The notes below the pieces were generated by a model, which saw nothing but the letters and a program-made list of their open reading frames with translations, had not been told where the DNA came from and made no database searches. From Daphnia carinata (taxonomy: Eukaryota > Arthropoda > Branchiopoda > Diplostraca > Daphniidae), in NCBI RefSeq assembly GCF_022539665.2, contig NC_081336.1, positions 8,222,778-8,286,777 of the forward strand: a stretch of 64,000 bases of DNA, written 5' to 3'. A program made the translations under genes and the position numbers. Below, piece after piece: positions 10,293 to 21,100 of the stretch. Positions within the stretch are counted from its first letter, which is position 1. Each line of letters starts with the position of its first letter.

Positions 10293-12140
10293 AGGGATAG
10301 AAGCAGATAGCTCGGATGTACCAGATGGTAAGTCGGTACATAAGTGAAAATAGTTATATCAAAAATTTTAAAGCCCAACATTTGAGTGATGGTGACACGC
10401 ACACGTAAGACAGTAGAGGAAGTCTTTGCTTCATTATATAATTATTTATTATCTTCCAGGTATCTAATTTCAGGAATTTTCAATACTCAATATTTGTTCA
10501 GATAACAGATACAAATTTTAAAAAAACAGTTGATGGAAAATAATGGTGTTGTGTTAGTGCTTGAACTATTTGGGAACTTACTTGTTTGGTGGTATTAACT
10601 TCCTTGTAGACAGGAGGCCAATAGCCCAAAAGGTAATTTGATTGATCAAAAACTGCATAAATAAATTTATATTTCTTTTATTTTTCGGGTGTAGACCATG
10701 GATTGCTGATCTGTCATCTGAGGTGGAATTCTACCTGACAGCACAAGTTAGCCAAATATCATTTTAGCTAAGATTCCCTAGGTAAAATGACATTCTTTCC
10801 CTGAATCAGTTCACTAACTAGTTAAATATATTTTGTATCATTAACAGTTCCACATGACATTCGGAATTCTTGAAAAATAGCAACTGACACCTGCAGATCA
10901 AAGTAAACTTAAGGTGGATTATATATTTTAAAAAGGAACCAGTTTAGAGGTGAACGCGAGAAAAATCTCAGCACGAAGTATGCAAAAGGTATTTAGGCAG
11001 ATTATCACACACAAAAATAGTCAAATTTAGTTAGATTGCCTTCATATTTTTTTACCTGACTATTAACTTGAAATGATTTTAGGTCAACCACTGTTATGTG
11101 CCAAAACGTATATATGCGCCAAATCCAGGAAAGAAATACTGCCAAGACTAGTAGCAGCTAAAATGGGTGACAACACGCTTATCATTGCATTCATGTATGG
11201 TCATTATATCGTATACCGCATCAACGAAAAATTTCAATGTCATCTCTTTTTTTTAAATTTTTTTCCCTTTCTTCGCTCTTCGCTTTTAAAACTTACGTTT
11301 TTTGTTTATAAATGACAAAACTAGATGTCGCTGCTGCGCCTGTTATTTTTTTTCTCACCTTCTGATACGTGTAACCCGTGTGCGATATCTGTTGACTGTT
11401 ACGTTCCAATAAAAAGTTTAAGCTTTTCAAATCGTGTGCCATCAGCTATAAAGTGTTGTTATCCGTTTCTTTGTTTTTGAAGTGATCTTGTGATCGGATA
11501 TGCCAGCTGTCAAATCAACAAACTTGCAACCTTAATTTTGCCGATTGAGAGGTATTCAGTTTATAGTTGGGCAATCTGATTCCAATAGCCATGTTTCTGC
11601 TTTTACAAGTAGCTCGTGGAACCTAAATTGCTAAGAAAGCTAACTGGAGAAAGGCTATGAATGTCACAAATGCTATAGATTGCAATTTCATCTTCTCGTT
11701 CTGCTACTCGTTGTCATGTCAGTTCAGATCTGGCAAGTGCACCGTATATTGGGTTGTCAACCATTAAACATCACCATTTGAGCAATTCTGTTGGCATTTC
11801 TACCGATGCTGTCAAGTGGCAGGATGTTGTGTTGAGTGATGAGGTATTACACTCATGTTTTGTCAGTCTGTATCAGATTGGCATGGTTCTGCTTTTATTT
11901 CTAGTCTGTGGAACAGAAAGTGCAAAGGACGCTAAGCCTGAAGGAAGGATACCACTGCTGAAAAATATGTTTGTTTGAAATCGTCAAGTCATCAAGTCTT
12001 GTTTTTCTTATATTCCTGGCCGGCTCATCATCTCATGTAAGATTCAGTCAGGTTAAATCAGTCTGTTTCTCTAATTTTTGTTGCCAATTATTTACAACCA
12101 TCATTTTAAAAGCCTCCCTTTTCATTTTCTATTTTTGCAG
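10293..12140. other. non-coding, AT-rich
   Basis: Short frames only, none with recognisable content or convincing splice sites. Confidence 0.45.
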
Positions 12141-12362
12141 CCAACACGTCCTCGCCTCGCCTTGCCCGTCGTCGCCTCGCCTCGCCCGTCTTCGCCCCGC
12201 TGTTACCGCGCCCGTCATCCGTCTTCGCCCCGCCGTCACCGCGCCCGTCATCCGTCTTCGCCTCGCCCCTCGTGCCCTCTTCGCATCGACCATCGTCTCC
12301 TCTTCGCCTCGCCCTTCCTGGTCGCTTCGTGATTGCCCCTTCTACGCCTCGTGGTCGCCTCG
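12141..12362 (+). repeat. C-rich, TCGCC-type minisatellite with a 33-bp repeat
   Basis: A strongly pyrimidine-biased tract dominated by CGTC, TCGCC and CCCG. A 33-bp unit beginning CGTCTTCGCCCCGC starts at 12187 and 12220, and a decayed third copy starts at 12253. All frames look open because of the base bias, so the Pro/Arg/Ser-rich translations are not evidence for a protein. Confidence 0.7.
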
Positions 12363-12402
12363 TCATCATCTGTCGTTGTGGTATCGATGTATTTTGTCAT
12401 TC

Positions 12403-12729
12403 TAACTAACCTGTTGGCTGCCACCCACGTTTATCCCCTTTTTTTATAGCTTGTTAGGGACGGGCCGCGCTGTTCTGCTCCATGGTTTATCTGCCATGGG
12501 GTGGAGCAGTAGCAACTGCCCAAGATTCGCCGTATGGCGCTTTAGGCAATGCACCAAAGGGAATCCCTTGATCGGTGCGATGATGTAGACCGGGTATGTG
12601 CATTTACGTAAAGGTCTCATCATCGCGTCAGCCCGGACTGTCGGCGGACAAGTCCCCTTTGGTCGGGATCTCTCTGATCCCGATGTAGCTAGCGTAGTTT
12701 TAGTGGCGTGGCAGCCAACAGGTTAGTTA
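12403..12729. mobile_element. MITE-like element with 20-bp perfect terminal inverted repeats and TA duplication
   Basis: Left terminus 12405-12424 (ACTAACCTGTTGGCTGCCAC) is the exact reverse complement of right terminus 12708-12727. Both are flanked by TA (12403-12404 and 12728-12729), as expected for a Tc1/mariner-type TA target duplication. The 323-bp interior has no transposase frame. It contains a hairpin at 12577-12626 (GCGATGATG and AGACC pairing with GGTCT and CATCATCGC) and a second at 12664-12682 (CGGGATC, TCTCT loop, GATCCCG). The perfect termini suggest recent activity. Confidence 0.75.
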
Positions 12730-12859
12730 AGTGTTTTTGTGTATGCTTTGTATTGTTATGTAAAATGTATAAATAGTGGTGGAATTGTGGGTGGATGGAG
12801 GGACAATAAAATATCTGAAACGTATTTCAATGATGTGTTTAATTATGTTTCGTATTACA

Positions 12860-12930
12860 ACTTAGTTGGGAATCGAACCCAAGACCTATAGCATGGCAAT
12901 CCGACGCTTTACCGATCAGCCATCTCTGAT
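12860..12930 (-). repeat. tRNA-like sequence 1 (A and B boxes, perfect T-arm)
   Basis: Minus strand has an A-box-like TGGCTGATCGG and a T-arm with 5-bp stem TTGGG/CCCAA around TTCGATT (B box GGTTCGATTCC). The anticodon stem does not fold well, so this is more likely a tRNA-derived repeat or pseudo-tRNA than a working tRNA. Confidence 0.4.
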
Positions 12931-13019
12931 GTATATATGTCGCCATGCATTGCTAAATAACCTTGTTCGCATTGCATAGGTCGATAGGCTACAAAATATT
13001 TATATGTACGTATGAAGGC

Positions 13020-13100
13020 AGTCCATGCCTTATCTGTAGGATGCTGGCTTGGCATAATTGGAGCCTGAGGTTCGAATCCCATGTAACATGTAATTGTGGT
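13020..13100 (+). repeat. tRNA-like sequence 2 (B box)
   Basis: Plus strand GGTTCGAATCC at 13069-13079 preceded by a GC-containing arm-like segment. The T-stem is imperfect. Probably tRNA-derived. Confidence 0.25.
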
Positions 13101-13310
13101 GCAAGTGGTATTCCAAGAAACACTCTATTATGTAACGGAAAATATATTTCAAATGAACTTACAAATTTTTTCTTGGCTATCACTATGCACTTTTATCCCT
13201 TAAGGATGTACTTAATCTCACTCTATCGGAGATGTTCAAGAGAGCAGAATCTTTTTAACGGTCAAATTATACTTTTCTTTTTCAGATCCATAGACTTTTT
13301 ATTATTATTT

Positions 13311-13380
13311 AACTCAATTGGGAATCGTTCCCTAAACCTTCAGCATTCAATGCTGATGCTCAACCATTGAGCTATGAGTT
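13311..13380 (-). repeat. tRNA-like sequence 3
   Basis: Minus strand has TAGCTCAATGG (A box) and an anticodon arm TCAGC-attgaat-GCTGA, which would give anticodon TGA. The T-loop is degenerate (GGAACGATTCC). An acceptor-like pairing AACTCA/TGAGTT closes the cloverleaf. Confidence 0.35.
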
Positions 13381-13473
13381 CTCACGTAATGATTAATTTA
13401 TTTTCGTGTACATTTCAGGCACTGTCTACAATAAATTCAGTGAAATAAATTACTTAGCAGTTTGCAATCACCT

Positions 13474-13541
13474 GTTTCAGGAATCGAACCACAGAACTCC
13501 GGTTTAACAAGCTGGCGGTCTACCATTGAGCTACAAATAAC
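13474..13541 (-). repeat. tRNA-like sequence 4
   Basis: Minus strand has TAGCTCAATGG (A box) and GGTTCGATTCC (B box). The loop TTGTTAA would put GTT (Asn) at the anticodon position, but the anticodon and T stems are mismatched. Confidence 0.35.
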
Positions 13542-16500
13542 AATAATGATTCATTTTTTAGTATCAAGTCATTTTGAGAGCAGTTTTTGGACTTAGCATA
13601 TTTGAAAGATCACTTAGCTGACTATATATGACAATGGATTAAGGAACCCTGTGGACAGTTCCCATTGTTTGGTTGATATTTGTTATTGCACCTCTGCTGA
13701 AATATATAAACATTTAGAATTGCTAAACAAACAATACATACTAAAATCATTGTGTGATTTCAACCTTTGAGCTTTGCTCTGCCGAGCAGACACTATATGA
13801 TTGCAATAGTACCCTTACTTGTTTTCAATTTAGAGTACTTAAAAAATGAATTTGCCCTTCTGAAAAGAAAAAAGACTGTTTAAATGGCGTTCTTTGAGAC
13901 TGAAAAAATCAGAAGGGTTCCCAACACATTTTACATCCCTGCAAAATACTTATTCTGACACTTTCACTGCCCTTTTCCCTGTTATCACTTTAAACTGCAA
14001 ATGAACACAGGAAGCTCTTCACTGCAACTCATGTGGAGCAATGGCACAATCTGTCTAGAAAAATGTTTTTCAACGATTAGCATGTTATCAAATGTAAGAT
14101 GTATTGTTGCTTGTTTATCACCATATTTCTCATCTTATATCTGTCCTATATTCAAAGATGAGAAAAACTACATGAGAGCAGGTAAGAAACAATATATAAC
14201 CTAACTTACACTTTTCAAAGATTTCTTTTCTTTCTGCCCATTACACAGCTAACATTACAAAGGATTCCTCACAAGGCAAAGAGCGGTTAGGTAAAGAAGC
14301 TGCAAAATTCTAATCACGCGGCGTATTTAATATTGATCAAGAATTAAAATGTAAATTCAGATTGTTCGACCTCTTTTCAGGATCAGACATTACGTTCGAC
14401 TGCCTGTCAAAGGACGTCGTTCTGCTTAGATTTGCTCCGCACAATGTTTTTTTCTGCGTGTGCGTACCAGTATAGGGTCAGACTTTTAAGCTAATTAGTT
14501 CATTTTAAATCATGAACATTGCATGTTTTGGAAGAATTTTTCTAAATTTACTTATCTTTTTTTCCCCTCAACAATTTCGGCATATTTGACATGCATTTTT
14601 CTACTAGTTTATAATTTGTTAATATATCATATAAGCTTCATTTTTCTGTTCATTTTTTTGTTACCTACTTAGCCATATTGATGTACATGTAAACGTCATT
14701 GTATACTTACCATACCATATTGGTAATTGTAGTATGATTGCACATATATGCAATTAAAATTATATTACCTTAATGATGCAGTACTGGTGAACCTTTACCA
14801 GTCGGTGCTATATACAAAATTTATGTTTTTAAATGTTCACGTGTTACTAGATATTGGTTTAAGACGCCACACTTTTCTCTAGAATAGCAGTTAAATGGAA
14901 ACACCGAACAGAGATTACAACAACGTATACATATAAACACTAAACAATCAGTTTTTTACCTTTTAGGTTTTTTTACCTAAAGAATCAATTATGAACATTA
15001 ACAATTCAAACATGTTCACTTTCAAAGATTAACCTAAATTAATAACAATCAACCTATCCATGCATAAATTACATCACCCCACTTTAATACCAGTATATTT
15101 CATTATCAATATATTGATGTAAAATATGTTGATGAAAGATATCTACCATTACGTTTTCTGCAAACCACCAGCCGCGTACAGGTTAATGCTGCTCTCCCCA
15201 TTCGTAGGGAAATTTGATGCAAACCAAAATCGACTTCAATATCCATGGTATGATATGCATACAATCCATTTAACTAGGTTGCATTATCCATGTTCCTTAT
15301 TGATATCAACAATCCATGATGTAAATTACGGTTCGAACAGATTATTTTCTTATCCAGACAATTCCTCAGTAATTTGTCCTGCATTAATAGTTCCTAATAC
15401 AATTTTTTTTTATTGTTTATATACTTCCATATAGTTTCATGCAGATTAACTTGATCATTTTGCTGTTTCATCGAATGGTTCACATTTTCTATTTCATGTC
15501 CTATGGCCACTGCTGTCAAGACGATTTCCACCCACAAATAACCTAATTAAGACATACAAACTTATTAAGGCTCATTTTGGAAAACAGAAGAATACCTATG
15601 CCCTATACCATAAGAATACCTTTCAGACCTAGGTGCCAATCAATAAACAAGTTGATATCTGAGAAAATCAAACAATTGTTCACATAAAACATAATATTTT
15701 CCTTTTAGCCTAGTCTCACAGATCATAATATCCCACAGCTAAAGGAAAACTGAGAATATATCACTTACCTATTTAGTTCACTTATGGATGAAGTCTTCTG
15801 CCCAACATCTAGCCATGTCAGATGGACACAATTGGTCTTTCCTCCCCCAGATATGTTACACCCCTAACACTACAGACGAGAAATGCGAATATTTCTTACG
15901 ATTCATGCTGTCAATATCTGAGAAACTGCATATTATACCGAACGATTATTATATTATAATATATTATATATTATTATATTATTATATTATAAAAATTCGT
16001 ATTACCTCACTCCACTTTGGGATTGTACCCCGATTGATACCATCCACCAATGGATGAAGTCATGTGCTCAGGATCTAAGCGTGCCAGTTGTAGCGCAATT
16101 GCTCTTTGCTTCAATTCCTAGGTAACTATGTTCCACTCACGATACACCAGGCTTCTCATCAACATCCACTGCAGGAAATGCACCTACCGACCTTCTATTT
16201 ATCAAATACGAAATGCTTAAATACACAAACACATTAGCTTGTTCTATACAAGTTAACAAAATACCTTAACCAGAAGGATATATTGGCCTCCCACCACATG
16301 GCCACAGACTCTAATATAGAATATCTAATTAATTGTAACAGAAAGTTTTTAACAGTTAACCTCAAATATGTCTTGTGTAGGCTATTTGTGAACCGTAGAA
16401 AAATACCTTTCGGACTCACGGTCCTAAATAAGAAGCAATCTGAAATCAGAGACAGTTCCATGTTAGTTCACAATTTTTTTCCCATCCTACAGATCATGTA

Positions 16501-18144
16501 TTGCACATATTACTTGGCTTTTGTGAATGAAAAATCTATTGCCATGTCAGGTTGACATGGCAGTTTGTGAAGTCACGGAAAGCCTTTGTAATTCCAATTG
16601 GGTTGCATAGATAATATCCTTTAGTGAAATCAGCAAGGCATGGTACAAACTTCAGATCTGACATTGATGAATAATATGCTGCTGATGTTGACCTGTAAAA
16701 TGACAAAGTGTAAGAAAGGAGTGCTTAATTATTTTGTAACCACACAAGTACAAGAATGATATTTTTAATATTGTTTTGGTGGCCACATTCCATCCTTATA
16801 TAAGAAGTATAGATTTCTTTTGGCTACTTTAAACAGTAAAACATTAAAACAGACATTAACTAGCACGAAAGCCCGTATTAGGTTTCTACTAAAAATAAAT
16901 ATTTACGTAGTAATAAGTTAAAACCGGTAAAAATTTCGTACAGCATGACAATATGGAGTTTCAAAAAGCATTTTTTGATGGACAAATGATTTCGGGAAAA
17001 TTCCATTTGGTTACGCCCAAATATACTTAGCTTTATCAATTAAAGAACCGCGAACAAAACTTACCTACCACGCAGACAAAGAACGACAAGATCAATGTTC
17101 CTAGAGTAAGCGGTAACCGGAAAAAGAAAGACACCCATTCACTGTTGCCATTCTTGTTCACAATTTTCTCTAATTTTTTTTTAAGTTTTAACTATTAATT
17201 TTACATTCATTACATTCATATATAGTTTAAATTGAAGGATAACATAAACGGATTTTAACACTTGGTCCACAATATGTTTATATCATTTTAATAGTTTTTA
17301 AGTAAAAATAAAAAAATATTAAATAAATTTGGCAATTTTATCCCAAGTTTTTGGCGCGTCCGCAAATGGTACGTAACGCCCTGGACAAATGAAATGCCCC
17401 TTGAGCAATCGTTAATAGCCGTGCCACATGTGAAGTCACCATGGTTGGGTCTGAGTCCTAATTGGCGGGATAATTTATACAGGAAAGTTTAGTATAAAAT
17501 GTTCTGTTGTGAAATCTTTAACTTTTGTTTGGTGAGAACGTGAAGCAAGAGTTGCAACTACGTGAAAAATATCAGGTGATTTGATTCGAACACAAGTGAG
17601 CAATTTTTATCACTGTTTCATTTGCACAAATTTTAGCCCATACAAGTTCAATGACCAAATTCTTCATTCTATATTGTAGTGGACACTGATGAATCCTGCT
17701 CAGCATAACATCCCTTCAGATTGTGGAAGCCACCACCAGAAATGTGCTGCTCTTGAACATTTCTTGCCAGAAATGAAGGGAGGCAAATAATATCAACTCT
17801 TCAGGCAACTAGCTTCTAGCAACTCCGTCTTAAGGTAGGAACCCATCATTTGGAAACTTCTATTGTCCAACCTAATGTCTTCATGTACAGCTTCAGTGGT
17901 AGTATTATATTTTTATATTTCACTGAACAACATGAAGGGTGTATTTGTTGTAACTTTTTCCTGGGGATAGTTCGGTCCATGTTGTGTTGGCAATAGCTTC
18001 ATTTCCCTTTTGAAATGAAGTTTTTAATTGCCACCATAGGCTACTTGATTTAATGGTCAACCAATTGAAATTGTCAAGTTTTTTCCGCATCCGTTTCAAA
18101 ACGCAAAATTTTTGTAAATTCTTATGTGATAGGGCGTAATTGGC
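13542..18144. other. AT-rich, gene-free stretch with diverged internal repeats
   Basis: No exon was supported. An AT tract of TAT/ATA units lies at 15948-15992. Two related segments start ATGGATGAAGTC at about 15783 and 16050 and share similar following bases ending CAATTG. A longer diverged pair (GAATACCTTTC near 15610, AAATACCTTTC near 16400) suggests an old tandem duplication of about 0.8 kb. Confidence 0.4.
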
Positions 18145-21100
18145 TTAGAGATTTTCCAAGTAGGCGCCAAAAATGAAAACGTGATTCAGATGGTTAGGAT
18201 ACGACTTGATGAAAGTCGATAGGGCAAAATCAAAGCCGTGATGGCGGTGCAGACCTGTAGCGTAAAGCATGTCGCTGAGACTTTCCATGTTCACATAGGC
18301 CGTCTTGATTGGGACCCCAAAAACCTTAATTGAAATCAATTTAATTATTATTCCACACTTCAAAAATTGTTGTTATACTTTATAAGTTTCGAGCAGCTGT
18401 TCCAAATTGTTCGACGTGGGCTTTAAGTCTCCGTCAGCAGTTTGAATCAGAATGTCACGAAAGATTTGGCTTGCATGTCTATTCCATTTTGTCCTTGAAG
18501 AAACAATGGTTTTGAATGACCATTCAATCAAAATTTCTACATTTTAGCGCCAATTTGATACCTTGTTGTCTTCCTCCATTTCATAAAAGACTGTTTGAGA
18601 TGGTTGATTATGGCTTCCTCCAATTGGCGTACGTCTTTCGCGCTTGTCGCTGGATAGACCAAATTTTCTGGTGTTTGAATCGTATTCAATCTTGGATTGG
18701 GGAATCTTCTTGCGAACAGAGGGCGCCAATCGGCTTCTTTGCTGACTTGATATTGCAATTGACTCGGGTGAATTTTAAAGTGGGTGTTGACCCAGAACTG
18801 TTTTCAATGATTTCAAATTTGTTTTTGTTTTTTTACGGAAGAAATTCTTTTAAATTTTTTATTGTTGAGAAATACTTACGTTATCTTGATTAAATAAAAC
18901 CCACACTTGCTGTAAAGCACACGTGGGATCGGCAACGTTTTTGCTCATTCCTGTTGTCGGACTAATCATTCGCATTGTTTGGTTTGTCTTGTTTCGATAA
19001 AGAACAAAGGCCGTCTCTCCCTCGGGCACGGCCATGCCCAGCAGGATGTACACCTCGTAATGGAGTGCCGCCATGTAATTGTGTAGCAAAACGGCTCTTT
19101 CTTCGTCCCCACCGACTAGCCATTCCAACACTGTCTGTTTGAATCGTTAAAACGTAGATTGTTGCTTCAATCCCAAACTTATTTTGACATTTACTTGAGA
19201 CGTGAGCCAAATCCTCCTTGTCAAAATGGGTTGATTGTTGGGTGGCGATGGAATTGCAGCTACGAATTGGCAAAGGTTTTTCAAAGTCTCGTCGTCACTG
19301 GATCCTTGCAATTGCTCGGGGGGTTCGAATGGCGTCAAATAGCGGCCGATGTAGACGGTCATGGCCTTTTCATTGACCACTAGGGGATCGATAAGGCCGT
19401 CTAAATGGGGGAATTCTTTAAAGAGGCTGTTCTTCCATCCGTTCACGTATTCCACCAACATCTCGTCTTCCATACTCGGCCCGTTGACCTTTTTTTGTTT
19501 TGTTTTAAAAACGAGTTTGATTGCATTTAATTGAATTATTTAAAGTTTTTACACCCCGTTTACCTGATTGATTCTGGGGGGACTGACGGCCGGATGAATT
19601 GAAATGAGAACCGTCAATAAGGGTCCGTCGTGATTATAGTGATTGTATTCGTAACCGATGGGCACCATTGGCGTATTCAGCGTGAAAGTGCCGTCGATCT
19701 TTGTATCGTCGTGATGTAACAATTAAAAAGAGTTTAGAGTCAACGTTCTTTTCATTATTTTGAAATTGAAAAAAAAAAAAATACCTTGCTCCACTTGTAG
19801 ACGACTTGAAATGGGATTTTGAAACCACCGAGCCAATGTCGCTCGTACCTTTGATGAACGCTAACATCTCTCTGACGATCGTCGTCTAAAATGTCGACCA
19901 CAACCTTTTCAGCATTTTTCGTTTTTCTTTTATTTTTGAATTTGTTTTGCTCTTTACGTCATTTTTGGGCGTACCTCATCGAAAAGTTGAATGAATAAAT
20001 CGTCTCGAATGGATTGCAAATAGGCGAGTGATCGAACTCCGTCTGAAAACCTGTCGAAATTTGGGGTTGAATTTCAATTCAATTATCTTTTGATAAAGTT
20101 GTCCGTTTCATACTGCACTGGAAGGGACAGTTCTTGATTCCAGGTCGGGCTCGTACCGTTTCCCGCTGTTGTGCGTGCGCTGCATTTTTGGAAAGACACT
20201 TCGACGAACGGATGGACCATCGATCCTTCTGTTTGTCGCAGGGTTTACAATTTGAATGTTTGAGCAAAATCAATTGTCGATTATTACTTTCGATTTTATG
20301 TGGCAAATTGAGCGCTCGGATGACGTTGACTCTCAACGTGGCTTGTTCTGTTGTATGGATGGCCAATCCGGCCAGCAGTGGCATTGGATTGCGCTCTTTT
20401 CTTTCTGGACGCAACGGCCGATGTGCCTTGAAGAATACGGGCATCAGTTGCCCGCCAAAAGTGCTGTCCGATTGATTATTTATTTATTTTTTTAAGTTTT
20501 AGTTGATACCGATTTCTTTTGGGTTACGTTAAAAAAAACTCGTATTTTGTTTTTCAAAATACCTTATATCTGAGATGTGATCTTCTATGACCAGATCGGC
20601 TAATTGAAGCCTCTTCTGGCTGGAACTTGAGAGCCGGTCGGCTACTGCTGGATAAAGTTCTAACCATTTGCGCTGCCCTCGTCGCCGTAAGGCATCCAGT
20701 AGATTGATTGAATCATCCTCTTCTGTTTGGTCGAAAGACGATCCCTTGTTCACACTGCCATCTAACAACTGAAAAGGGAATTTTTTTTTATTATTTTTTT
20801 TTTAATGAAATTGCTTGTTTTTGTTTTCTAAAAATTTATGATTGAATGGGGAGCGGGAGGGATTTTAAAACATACGTGGATCAGATGGTGGGGTATTTCG
20901 TCTGGTCGACTAGGAATCATGGTTAAATGGGCAAAAGGTTTCGTTTCGTCTGCCCGTCGTCGAAGCAGTTGGAAACGCACGTTGGAGTCGAATTGCTCTG
21001 CCGAACAAAACGTTTGATCGTCGTCATTCTTGGCGATTTCGTTGTCACTTTTACCGGCCCTCCATTCCAGCCGTTTCATTTTCTAGACAATTCAAATTTT

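Noticed and set aside
12078-12405. Pro/Arg/Ser-rich frames in three readings
   Set aside because: Products of the C-rich minisatellite; no start context, splice support or family.
12860-13541. Functional tRNA genes
   Set aside because: Box A/B elements are present but anticodon and T stems are mismatched in each; kept only as tRNA-like sequences.
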